Shown: in pieces, positions 8,793-17,088 of the stretch
Numbering within the stretch: position 1 is the first letter of the stretch
Layout of the letters: each line of letters begins with the position of its first letter
DNA from: an uncultured Clostridia bacterium
GTDB taxonomy: Bacteria > Bacillota > Clostridia > TANB77 > CAG-508
Reading direction: 5' to 3'
Length of the DNA: 37,875 bases
NCBI GenBank assembly: GCA_947631495.1
Contig: CANRLO010000007.1
Location: 1-37,875, forward strand
The notes under the pieces: model-generated
Database searches by the model: none
The model's input: only the letters and a program-made list of their open reading frames with translations
Told to the model about the DNA's origin: nothing
Translations under genes and position numbers: made by a program

Positions 8793-11038
8793 TTATTGTT
8801 CAATTTCTTGTAATTCTAAAATATGTCTTTGAATTTTTAACATATCAAAAGAAGTAGGATTTCTTCCATTCTTACTCGTTCCACCTGCAAGATAGAAAAT
8901 TCCTTGCAATCTTTCTAATTCTAATATATGCCTTTGCACTTGTAATAAGTCTATACTATTGATTTTTGCATCTCCACTTACATCTCCATAAATAAGAATA
9001 TAATATTCCATTTTAGTTACGTTATTTTCATCTACAAATTGAATTTTTCCACCTGTACCAACTCTTTGGTCTTCTTCTAATTCTTTGCCTTCGTAATTAA
9101 AAATTTTAATGGTATAAGAAGTTTGTATTTTTTCTTTTATTTGTTTTACAGTCATTTCCTCTAAATTCCAACCACTAATAATATTTTGCTCAATTCTTAA
9201 ATTCTCGTCAAAAATAATTTCTCCCTCTTGTAATTTTGGAACTACTGTAACGTGTACTTCTTTGGTAAACTGCTTATCCTCTGTTTGCACAATAATTTTA
9301 GTATTACCTTTTTGCTCTGCGGTTACTTTTCCATCTCTATCTACACTTGCAATTTCTGGCTTTTCAGAAGTATATATTACATTTTGGATGTCTGCATCTA
9401 CTGGGGTAAAAATAGGTGTAATTACAAAAGTATTTCCTTCTTGTAATACAATGCTTTCACTATTTACTTGCATATCGGTAATTGGTGTGTAAACTTGTAT
9501 TGTAATGCTAGCAGTTACGTTATTTTCCTTTGCTTTTGCTGTAATTACTGTTGTTCCAGAAGATAAAGCAACTATATTTCCTTTTTCATCTATACTTGCC
9601 ACATTTGGTTTACTGCTTTCATAAGAAATTTCATGGTTTTGGGCTTCTTCTGGTAAAATAGAAATTGCTACTTTTTGTGTATCTCCTTTTTTCATTTTTT
9701 CATTTTCTACCGATAATGTAATACTTTCAATTTGAACTTTAGGAGCTTCTTTTAAATAATTAGAAAATGCATATCCAACCATTCCATTAGGAAGTAATAC
9801 CTTGTCCCATAATTCACCTGCTTGTCTTCCTTTGGCAATTCTAGTCATAATAACATTTCTATCTATTTGAATTAAAGATTCATAAGAAGTAGATGGTCCT
9901 GTTCTAATGTTTAAAGTATTTTGCACATCAGCATATACTCTTGTGTTATCATCTATAAAATCACTTTCCAAAATATTAGGATTTTGGCATAATGTTTCTG
10001 GCATATTGTTATAAACTGGAATAATAAAAGTCATGCTATTGTTTAAAATTCCTGTAGAAGAATATCCACTATAAATAGAACTAGACTCACTATAAGGAGC
10101 TAGAACGTTTGTCATATATTGATGCCAAAATAATTCTTGTGAGGAATTAGAAGTAACGTGAAATTTCTGTAAATATAGATTATTTTGTCCTACGTTAATA
10201 TAACTAGAACCTATAAAAATAGCACCACCAGTAATGGCTCTTTCTTTCGTATTCCAAGGAAGAAGGTATTTTGCTTTAGTTTCTTCACTTGCCCCTTTTC
10301 CATCTCTAGCATAAGCAAGTCCATTTTTAATAGCTCCCATAGGCTCATTTGAACTAGTTGCTCCAATATTATAAAAATTGTATAGGCCTTCATAACCTGG
10401 AACTTTTCCACTAATTGAACTATTCGACAAAAATGGCCCCATTTCTTGTTTAATACGAGAAGCTAAGTGATAAGGACTTACTCCGTGAGGTTCTTCCTGC
10501 TGATAGAATTAAATCTGAATATTTTCGATTCATTACTACATTGCTTCCAGTGCTTGTTACATATTCTACCAAAGTATTGTAAAATTCGGTTCCATATAGA
10601 ATTTTTTCAACTCCATCTAAGTTATTGTTTGTAGCGGCATCAAAAGATAAGGCTTCAAATTGGAAAATACGAACATTATTTAAAAAGTTTCTTGGATCCA
10701 TACAATATTCTAATGCCATTTTAGAACTATCTACCCATCCTGCGTCTACTTCTACGTTATATTGTCCGAGGAGTTGTGTTTTTCCATCTATCAGAATAAC
10801 TTCTTGGTACTAAATTTTTTCCAAATTCATTTTCTTTTGCTATCACATAGTTCCAATCTAAATTAGTATATAATGCAACAAATTTCCAATTAGGATGTTC
10901 TTTTTGTAATTCTTCTACATAAGGCTTATATGAACTTGGAAAATCGGCAGCATAGCAAATAGAGGTATAACTAATAAAGGCACAGGTCAAAAGAAAATCT
11001 ATTGCAATTAATAATTTTATAATTTGTTTGTTTTTCAT
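8793..11038 (-). pseudogene. Secreted glucosaminidase with SH3, Big_2 and dockerin-like modules, split by two frameshifts
   Basis: Three consecutive minus-strand frames (11038-10757, 10719-10450, 10442-8793) form one protein of about 740 aa. Order: signal peptide (MKNKQIIKLLIAIDFLLTCA); a FPSSYKPYVEELQKEHPNWK block typical of LytG/endo-beta-N-acetylglucosaminidase relatives; the glucosaminidase core (MALEYCMDPRNFLNN, PYHLASRIKQEMGP, YNFYNIGA); a bacterial SH3 domain (LNIRTGPSTSYESL); two Big_2 Ig-like repeats; and a C-terminal dockerin-like pair (GDVSGDAKINSIDLLQVQRH and a degenerate second copy). It would cleave peptidoglycan glycan strands outside the cell. Frame breaks lie at the T-run 10779-10783 and near 10491-10503. 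One-base corrections restore the expected reading, so sequencing error or recent decay are both possible. Confidence 0.8.
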
Positions 11039-11124
11039 GGAATTTTGCTTCCTTTCTCATTAAAGATGATTAATTTGTGATTTTTTATTTGCTATCTTTA
11101 TTTACATTTTAAGTAAAATTTTTA

Positions 11125-11787
11125 CTATTCGTTTTCTTCTTTTTCTACTGCTTGCACAATTAAACGATTTTTCGAATAATTGACACAAGTAATAAGAGTA
11201 ACCATTCTTTTTCCTTGTGTTTCTTGCATAATAGGTGCTGTGTTTTCTGGTTTTACTCGGTATATTTTATCTATAGTATAAACATATTTTCCATTTTTAT
11301 TATCACTTAAGTACAATTCATCACCTGTTTCTAAATCAATGAGATGATTAAACATATTTTCCTGCTGATAATTATGTCCTGCAATGCAAAAATTGCCTAC
11401 TTCGTTAGGCTCTGGTCCCCAAAATTTAGAGGCACAAACCTTCATTCCTTCTTGTGTATAATCTTTTAAAATATAAGTATTTAAATTAATTTTCGGCACT
11501 TCTAATTTAGCAATAGTAGAAAAACCTAAATAACTTTCTTCAATTTTTTCGTCTAATTTATGCTTATCTAAACTTAGATTTTCCCCTTGTTGCAATGAAT
11601 TTGTTTCTTCTATGTTGTTTGTAAAGTTTGTAACCGAAGTTCTTTCTATCATAATTTGACTTTCTTCTAGCAATGCAATTTTTTCTTCTTGAATATATCC
11701 TGAAATAGTAAACAAAATAATAGCAAAAATAAGCGCTAAAATAGCAAGTCTAATCTTTGCTTTTATTCTTTTTCTTTGTATTCTCAT
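11125..11787 (-). CDS. Sortase
   Basis: 220 aa from MRIQRKRIK; GAGGAGG lies 8 nt before this ATG, so the ATG 10 codons upstream is rejected. One N-terminal membrane helix (about 12-35) precedes an exported beta-barrel. The catalytic triad is visible: His in IAGHNYQQ (about 138), Cys in VTLITC (about 201) and Arg in KNRLIVQA (about 208). Sortases cleave an LPXTG-type signal and join the protein to the wall or a pilin subunit. The gene lies directly downstream of a protein ending LPKTG, its most likely substrate, and upstream of the dockerin-bearing hydrolase. The class is not certain; the size and TLITC fit a class A/D-like housekeeping or spore-associated enzyme. Confidence 0.9.
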   Translation of the reverse strand: MRIQRKRIKAKIRLAILALIFAIILFTISGYIQEEKIALLEESQIMIERTSVTNFTNNIEETNSLQQGENLSLDKHKLDEKIEESYLGFSTIAKLEVPKINLNTYILKDYTQEGMKVCASKFWGPEPNEVGNFCIAGHNYQQENMFNHLIDLETGDELYLSDNKNGKYVYTIDKIYRVKPENTAPIMQETQGKRMVTLITCVNYSKNRLIVQAVEKEENE

Positions 11788-11822
11788 TCTTGTTTCCTCC
11801 TCGCTAGACTGCTCCATGCTCC

Positions 11823-11872
11823 ATTAGGGACGTTTCCTTTTGTATCACTTAAATGTTTCATTAGGAAACATA
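11823..11872. repeat. REP-like GGGACGTTTCC element
   Basis: ATTAGGGACGTTTCCTTTTG followed by a small hairpin ATGTTTC / GAAACAT (11854-11872). It resembles the GGGAC(N)GTCCC elements at 18798-18846, 21269-21302 and 22494-22559. Confidence 0.4.
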
Positions 11873-11876
11873 TGTA

Positions 11877-11912
11877 ATAGATTTCTTTTAGATTTTTCTA
11901 AAAGAAATCTAT
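11877..11912 (-). terminator. Terminator or attenuator between the LPXTG gene and sortase
   Basis: Perfect 15-bp arms ATAGATTTCTTTTAG / CTAAAAGAAATCTAT around a 6-nt loop, 7 nt past the stop at 11919. It would end or attenuate transcription before the sortase gene. Confidence 0.7.
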
Positions 11913-11918
11913 GTTATT

Positions 11919-12968
11919 TTAGTCCTTCTTTTTTAATACAATATAAGCACTAACTAGAATTACACTTATTGAAAGAACGGAAGCATAAATAGTATTTCCT
12001 GTTTTTGGTAAAGTATCTGGTGTTTTATTTGTAGTGGTTGGTGGTGTTGTTTGTGGTGATTGTTGTGGTTGTTGCGAACTTGTTCCTGAATCTGGTGTTT
12101 GAGTGTTTGTTTTTCCTACTTTTATTTCAAATGTGTTACTTGCAATAACAGCATCTCCATCGTCACGATTGATTAATTTTAAAGTAAGATTGTAAGTTCC
12201 CTCTCCACTAAAAATTCCTTTTGCTTGTATTTTCTTTGCTACATCTTTTCCTCCAATAGCATCTCCTTGCTCACTTCCCCATCCACTTTCGATGATATCG
12301 TATTGTTCATCTTCGTCTTTTTGTGCTAGAAGTTGCATATCTTGTTCTTCTGGTCCTGTTACAGATGCAACTAATCTTGTTTTTGCAAAATTCTTACCCA
12401 TGCTAGAAGAAATAACAATTTCCATATCTTTTTCTTCTTCTGGAAGAATATCTCCTGTATAGTTTAGTGCTATTTTGTAATCTTCATAAATTGGTTCTAC
12501 AATTAATTCCTTAATAGTTTGACTAGTTGTTAAATAATATTCTATTGTAGCATTAGGATTTGCTAAACCTTCTAAACTAACTGTTAAACTTGTTGGATTA
12601 GTTGTTGTTATATTTTCTTCTTTGGCTTTAAAAGTAATTGACATACTATTTCTTGGTGATGGATCTTGTACTTGATTATAAGCATAAGTAACAATTACTT
12701 TTTCACCAGTATCTCTAGCTGTTCCACCATCAACAGAAACATATTCTAATAATTTATTATCATAAACAACATTAGCTGTATAAGCACCCATGTCTGTTCC
12801 AAATGCTATATTTAATGTAACTGCTTCTTTAGGATGTACAGTTGATTTATCTGTTGTTATTTGAACAGTTTTTAATTCTTCTGTCATACTTACTGCGTAA
12901 CTATTAAACGAATATGTTAGCAAAAATAAAACAAGAAATATTGCAATAAAACTTACTATTTTTTTCAT
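11919..12968 (-). CDS. LPXTG-anchored cohesin-like surface protein
   Basis: 349 aa. It has a signal peptide (MKKIVSFIAIFLVLFLLTYS, about 1-26); a cohesin-like domain (about 30-140: VQITTDKSTVHPKEAVTLNI, ANVVYDNKLLEYVSVDG, SMSITFKAKEEN); a second beta-rich region; a Thr/Gln/Pro linker; and a textbook sorting signal LPKTG at 320-324, then a hydrophobic helix and KKKD. It is probably anchored to peptidoglycan by the sortase encoded next. The cohesin-like fold and the dockerin-like end of the nearby hydrolase suggest a scaffold role. An AAAGGAGG site precedes the ATG. The cohesin assignment is by sequence pattern only. Confidence 0.87.
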   Translation of the reverse strand: MKKIVSFIAIFLVLFLLTYSFNSYAVSMTEELKTVQITTDKSTVHPKEAVTLNIAFGTDMGAYTANVVYDNKLLEYVSVDGGTARDTGEKVIVTYAYNQVQDPSPRNSMSITFKAKEENITTTNPTSLTVSLEGLANPNATIEYYLTTSQTIKELIVEPIYEDYKIALNYTGDILPEEEKDMEIVISSSMGKNFAKTRLVASVTGPEEQDMQLLAQKDEDEQYDIIESGWGSEQGDAIGGKDVAKKIQAKGIFSGEGTYNLTLKLINRDDGDAVIASNTFEIKVGKTNTQTPDSGTSSQQPQQSPQTTPPTTTNKTPDTLPKTGNTIYASVLSISVILVSAYIVLKKKD

Positions 12969-13085
12969 GAAATTTTTCCTCCTTTTTTGATTTTATAGTA
13001 ATATTATGTCGTTTTTTCTTGTTTTTAGTTTAGAAAGTTTTTGGCTTTAATGAAATTTTTTCCAAATTTTAATTTTTTTCAACTT

Positions 13086-13117
13086 AAAAAGCGATAACAA
13101 TACAGTTATCGCTTTTT
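13086..13117 (-). terminator. Strong terminator
   Basis: Perfect 13-bp arms AAAAAGCGATAAC / GTTATCGCTTTTT with a 6-nt loop, 11 nt past the stop of the gene at 13128. Confidence 0.88.
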
Positions 13118-13127
13118 GTTTTTCTTA

Positions 13128-13697
13128 TTAAATTTTTTCCAAGAAAAAATCAATTACGTTGTTAGTGATAGTTCCTCCAGAAACCAATTTCTTCAAAATA
13201 GGATCATTACTTTGTTTTAACATTTCATGAAAATCTGCCACTGATTCAAATAAATTTGCTTCTGTGATAGTATAGTTATCATAATTAAGTAATAAAATTA
13301 TCACAACTAACTCACGAAGTTTTTCTTTGGGAATTTCTTCCGTTTTCATTTTTTCAATAGAAGACGGATTCAAAAGATTCAAAAGTTCTTCTTTAATGTC
13401 TTCCATCCGGCAAGTAAGTTCTGCTGCCAGCTTATTTTTCTTTATTTGCTGCTCCATTTCTTTTCCAGAAGATTCCAAGTTGCTTTGCACAGTAGAGGTT
13501 AAAAGTAATGAATATGCCTGCATAATAGGGTCATTTCTCTCTGCTACATAGTTTTGCACAATTTTAATGAATTTTTGACTTTCTTCCTTCTCCTTTTCAT
13601 ACTTTCTTACCGAATTTTCAGTTTCCCTTAATAAATCATTTCTCCGCTTAGCTAACTTTAACAGATTAGTAGCTCTACCTAACAATACCTTTTCCAT
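13128..13697 (-). CDS. Unknown 189-aa helical protein
   Basis: No family recognised. It is almost entirely predicted helix: a basic N-terminal segment (MEKVLLGRATNLLKLAKRRN), a charged coiled-coil-like stretch (about 25-45), a middle helix and a C-terminal bundle (TNNVIDFFLEKI). There is no signal peptide or membrane segment. The start is at 13697 because AAAGGAGG lies 6 nt before it, while the ATG two codons earlier abuts that site. Codon use is somewhat GC-richer than neighbours, as in the genes at 6062, 6819 and 20302. It is monocistronic, with its own terminator. A likely promoter (TTGAAA, 17 nt, TATAAT) lies at about 13750-13780. Confidence 0.7.
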   Translation of the reverse strand: MEKVLLGRATNLLKLAKRRNDLLRETENSVRKYEKEKEESQKFIKIVQNYVAERNDPIMQAYSLLLTSTVQSNLESSGKEMEQQIKKNKLAAELTCRMEDIKEELLNLLNPSSIEKMKTEEIPKEKLRELVVIILLLNYDNYTITEANLFESVADFHEMLKQSNDPILKKLVSGGTITNNVIDFFLEKI

Positions 13698-13880
13698 ATT
13701 CATCCTCCTTTTAATTAAAATGGTGATATTTTTACAATTACAATATCTATATTATATATTATTTTTTCTCTTTTTTCAATAGGTTTCCATAATTTTATAG
13801 ATGAAAATTTTTTTATTTTATGATAAAATATCATTATATTTTAAAAATATAATGCAAAAATAAGAAAGGATAACTTAAAA

Positions 13881-14771
13881 ATGAAGTTGGAATATATTAT
13901 AACCAAACAAGATGAAAATAAAACAATTAAAGAAATTCTTTTATCACATTTTCAAATTTCTCACAGACTTTTGACTACTTTAAAAAAAGAAAATAGCATT
14001 TTATTAAATGATTCTCCTTCTTTTCTTTATCATTCTGTAAAGGAAAATGATAAAATAAGCATATTGTTTGACTATGAAGAAGATAATTCCAATATTATTC
14101 CAAAAGAAATGAAACTTTCTATTGTTTATGAAGATGAAGCTTATTTAATAGTAAATAAGCCTGCCGGTATTCCAGTTCATCCTTCGATTTTGCATTATGA
14201 AGATAGTTTATCTAATGGAATTGCTTTTTATTTTGAACAAATTGGTTTAAAGAAAAAAATTCGACCTGTAAATCGCATTGACAAAGATACTTCCGGACTT
14301 GTTATTTTTGCAAAAAATGAATATGTACAAGAAGCTTTAATTCGCCAAATGAAAACTCATATATTTAAAAAAGTTTATCTTGCTATTGTAGAAGGTTTCA
14401 TGGACGAAAAACAAGGAATTATTAATGCTCCTATTGCACGAAAAGAAAATAGTATTATAGAAAGATGTGTTTCTACTTCAGGCAGTCTTTCTGTTACTCA
14501 TTATAAAGTGTTAGAAGAAAAAAATTATAATACTTTTCCTATTTCAATTTTACAGTGCATTTTAGAAACAGGAAGAACACATCAAATTCGCGTTCATTTA
14601 AGCTACATAGGACATCCTCTTTTAGGTGATGATTTATATGGTGGAAATCTTGATTTTATTAAAAGACAAGCTTTGCATAGCTTTCAAATTTCTTTTGTTC
14701 ATCCTATTACAAAAGAAGCGGTTTGCTATGAAGCTCCACTACCAGAAGATTTGAAGGTTTTTATAAATTAA
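13881..14771 (+). CDS. RluA-family pseudouridine synthase
   Basis: 296 aa. An N-terminal S4-like RNA-binding region (about 15-75) precedes the catalytic domain. The signature NRIDKDTSGLVIFAKN holds the catalytic aspartate (Asp134). Further family motifs are IVNKPAGIPVHPS and GRTHQIRVHLSYIGHPLLGD. It isomerises uridine to pseudouridine in rRNA or tRNA; which RluA/C/D subgroup, and so which site, cannot be set here. NRID in place of the usual HRLD is a mild variation. It is one of the few plus-strand genes, converging on rnpB, with an AGAAAGGA site before the ATG. Confidence 0.92.
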   Translation: MKLEYIITKQDENKTIKEILLSHFQISHRLLTTLKKENSILLNDSPSFLYHSVKENDKISILFDYEEDNSNIIPKEMKLSIVYEDEAYLIVNKPAGIPVHPSILHYEDSLSNGIAFYFEQIGLKKKIRPVNRIDKDTSGLVIFAKNEYVQEALIRQMKTHIFKKVYLAIVEGFMDEKQGIINAPIARKENSIIERCVSTSGSLSVTHYKVLEEKNYNTFPISILQCILETGRTHQIRVHLSYIGHPLLGDDLYGGNLDFIKRQALHSFQISFVHPITKEAVCYEAPLPEDLKVFIN

Positions 14772-14814
14772 ATAGGTAAATTGTAATTCAAATAAACAAA
14801 TATGGTGCATACAA

Positions 14815-14841
14815 AAAACTCGGCTTATTCTGCCGAGTTTT
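14815..14841. terminator. Bidirectional terminator between rluA-like gene and rnpB
   Basis: Perfect 10-bp arms AAAACTCGGC / GCCGAGTTTT with a 7-nt loop and T/A runs on both sides. It ends the pseudouridine synthase transcript (plus) and the RNase P RNA (minus). Confidence 0.9.
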
Positions 14842-14866
14842 TTGATATTACATTTTAAAAATATAT

Positions 14867-15211
14867 AAGTAAATCTATAAGCCGGGTTCTGTCGTGAATA
14901 GTCATTTATCTACTTCTTATATCACTATAAGACTCTAACAGCCACCATGTTTAGAAGATGACGAGCAGTCTTAGCCTTCTATTTACGGTGTTGCTCCAGG
15001 TGGGGTTTACACAGCCTTCTATGTCACCATAGAAGCGGTGAGCTCTTACCTCGCCTTTTCACCCTTACCTAAAAATAGGCGGTTATTTTCTGTTGCACTT
15101 TCCTTAAGGTTACCCTCACAAGACGTTATCTTGCACCATTGCTCTGTGGAGCCCGGACTTTCCTCGTACGCTGCCTTTCGACCTTGCTATACGCGACTAT
15201 TCAATTTACTT
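14867..15211 (-). ncRNA. rnpB: RNase P RNA
   Basis: About 345 nt. On the minus strand it contains the universal GAGGAAAGTCCGGGCTCC near the 5' end and ACAGAACCCGGCTTA near the 3' end (P4 and flanks), plus a GTGCAACAGAAAATAACCGCC-like segment typical of type A RNAs. The outer ends AAGTAAAT / ATTTACTT pair as helix P1 and set the boundaries. It is the catalytic RNA that matures tRNA 5' ends. A strong promoter lies just upstream and a terminator downstream. Type A rather than Bacillus type B fits Clostridia. Confidence 0.96.
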
Positions 15212-15224
15212 AAACCTACTTATT

Positions 15225-15253
15225 ATTATAATAGGATTAATAAAAAAAGTCAA
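15225..15253 (-). promoter_or_regulatory. rnpB promoter
   Basis: On the minus strand: -35 TTGACT, 17-nt spacer, -10 TATAAT, ending about 14 nt before the P1 helix of RNase P RNA. Confidence 0.88.
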
Positions 15254-15400
15254 GAAAAAAAGATTTCCTTGTCTTTTTTTATTTTTTCAAAAATGACTGA
15301 TATAGTTGTTTTAGTAATTTTTTACTTATAAACACAATAAAAGCGCCACGAAATAAAAATTCTATTTTTTAGTGTTCAAATGCTTACTGATTTTTCTCCA

Positions 15401-16759
15401 TCAGGACTCAGGAGTACTTATATAAAGTGTAGGCCTAAACGTGCAGTACCTGCTACTGTAGGGTGCACTGCTGTCGCCGCGATGGCTCGCGTAGTCGCCG
15501 CTGCCGGTGCAGTAGCCTCCTCTATTGACACAAGGCTCCGCGCTAGAACTAACAGTGTACGTAGAGTTCTCAGTTGTCCATTCAAAGCAATTAGATGCCA
15601 TATCATGAATTTTACATACTTCATCATTGCTGTTCTTTCCTGTATTTGTTAAACCATTGTTAATAGAAATAGATTTTCCATCTTGCATTGAATAATCTGT
15701 ATCTCCTGAAAATTTTTGGATATACAAAACGGCTGTATCCCATGCATAACTATTGATTAAATCAGATTCTACAGTAGTATACATACCTTCACATGCTTCT
15801 GCTGCTTTTATTTGTGTTATATAATTCCATAAAGTACCTTCTTGCGTTGGTACAGAAGATTCACTGTAACTAGTAGATATTTTTGAATTAGCCTTTCCAT
15901 CTTCTCCATAACTTGCCTCATATCGTGCTATATAATAGCCTCCATTTTGCCTTACACTTTCAATAAATTTTTCTAACTCTTTCGCTGTTCGATTTTCTCC
16001 ATCTGTTCCTAAACTTTCTTTTCCTTCACGATAAGTTGCTAATTCCTTATAAGATGACCCTATTAAAATTTCCTCAGTTTCATCAGTATAATTTTCTGCC
16101 GTTTGTCTTAATATTTCTTGTCCTATCGTCATAGGATTACCTTCATCATCTGGGTAACTTTCTGTTCCATCTGCAAATTCATATCTTCCTAATGTAACAA
16201 CTACATCTGTATTGTCACTTTTTTTGATAGGATTACTATCACTTCCATCTATATTACTTACTGGTATCCATACATATTGGTTTCCTCTTTGCTTTCCATT
16301 TCCGTCTGTTGTTATATCTTTATCTTCTATTACTATTCCCTCTGTTACATTATCTCCTGAATCTTCTGCTATTTTGAAACCTATTGGAACGACTACTTTA
16401 TTTCCATCACTATCTTCTAAAGTGGTCTTTTCATAAAAATAACCATAATTTTTCTCTTTTGCTTCTTGTATTGTTTTTGGTCTATTGTCATTTGCTATTT
16501 TTTCTATTCCTTCTTCTAAATCATTGGTCATTTTTTGTTCATCTATTGCCGCTTGTTTATATTCTTCTGCTGCTTGTTTTGCTTTATTAAATATTCCATT
16601 TTTTCCTAACACTAAATTTATACTTATTCCAGCTAATATAATTAATACTATAATTGTTATAACTAACGCTATTAAAGTAATTCCTTTATTATTTTTGTTA
16701 TTTTTTTCTTTTTTTATTTTTTTCTGTACAAATTTGTTATTCTTTGTTTTTTCTTGCAT
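15401..16759 (-). CDS. Pilin-like variable surface protein with C-terminal C-type-lectin/FGE domain (VP1), probable DGR target
   Basis: 452 aa. The N-terminus is basic, then KGITLIALVITIIVLIILAG, a type IV prepilin-like segment without the usual Glu5, then GENGLFNKAKQAA-type helix (FNKAKQAAEEYKQAA). Residues ~90-400 form a formylglycine-generating-enzyme/C-type-lectin-like domain (NQYVWIPVSNIDG, GGYYIARYEASYG, CFEWTTENSTY). The last part, RGG ... FRPTLYI, is the variable region (about 400-441). FGE motifs here are a fold, not evidence of enzyme activity. It is nearly identical to the next gene except in that region, where codons are mostly NNC/NNT. It probably displays a ligand-binding surface outside the cell. 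Confidence 0.85.
   Translation of the reverse strand: MQEKTKNNKFVQKKIKKEKNNKNNKGITLIALVITIIVLIILAGISINLVLGKNGIFNKAKQAAEEYKQAAIDEQKMTNDLEEGIEKIANDNRPKTIQEAKEKNYGYFYEKTTLEDSDGNKVVVPIGFKIAEDSGDNVTEGIVIEDKDITTDGNGKQRGNQYVWIPVSNIDGSDSNPIKKSDNTDVVVTLGRYEFADGTESYPDDEGNPMTIGQEILRQTAENYTDETEEILIGSSYKELATYREGKESLGTDGENRTAKELEKFIESVRQNGGYYIARYEASYGEDGKANSKISTSYSESSVPTQEGTLWNYITQIKAAEACEGMYTTVESDLINSYAWDTAVLYIQKFSGDTDYSMQDGKSISINNGLTNTGKNSNDEVCKIHDMASNCFEWTTENSTYTVSSSAEPCVNRGGYCTGSGDYASHRGDSSAPYSSRYCTFRPTLYISTPES
15440..15553 (-). repeat. Variable region of VP1 (DGR VR candidate)
   Basis: Against VP2 the differences fall mainly at codon positions 1 and 2 (TGC/TAC, ACC/TAC, GGC/AGC, GAC/TAC, CAT/TAT) while position 3 stays C, T or G. 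Local GC is far above the surroundings. It is flanked by conserved GTCAATAGRGGAGGC and AGGCCYACACTTTATATAAG. This fits adenine mutagenesis of AAC/AAT codons in a template repeat. Confidence 0.75.
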
Positions 16760-17013
16760 TTCTCTTTTTTCTCCTTTTCTTTTGTTTCTTTTTAATGTTG
16801 TTTTTTTATACTATTTTTTTAATTTTTCGTATTGTTGCTATTATAAATACTAGACCTACATAAAAATACTTTTTTTCCTTTTTTCAAATAGCAAATATTC
16901 TTTTTTATTACATTATGTTTATAAGTTACTACTTTTTGTATTTTCATTTTATTCTTTCTTTACTTCTTTGTCAAGTATTTTCAATGAATTATATTTTTAT
17001 AATTTTTCTTTAT
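16760..17013 (-). promoter_or_regulatory. VP1 promoter and long 5' leader
   Basis: -35 TTGACA (16969-16974), 17-nt spacer, -10 TAAAAT (16946-16951). The ~175-nt leader opens with AAAAAGTAGTAACTTATAAA (about 16918-16937), an element also present at the transcript start of VP2 and VP3. The middle of the leader (GAATATTTGCTATTTG) matches the VP2 leader. The rest of this stretch is T-rich with no gene. Confidence 0.75.
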
Positions 17014-17048
17014 AAAAAAGAGATTCTTAAATTTAAGAACCTCTTTTT
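17014..17048 (-). terminator. VP2 terminator
   Basis: Arms AAAGAGATTCTTAAA / TTAAGAACCTCTTT with a 1-nt loop (one mismatch), followed by T on the minus strand, 40 nt past the VP2 stop. Confidence 0.8.
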
Positions 17049-17088
17049 CGTTTTTGTTTTGTATTATTTTTATTCTTCACTTTTTTTA

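Noticed and set aside
13128..13697. Helical protein as a DGR accessory variability determinant (Avd)
   Set aside because: It is longer than typical Avd (about 120 aa), has no recognisable Avd pattern and is not next to a reverse transcriptase.
15038..15331. 97-codon open frame on the plus strand
   Set aside because: It lies antisense to RNase P RNA and has no ribosome site.
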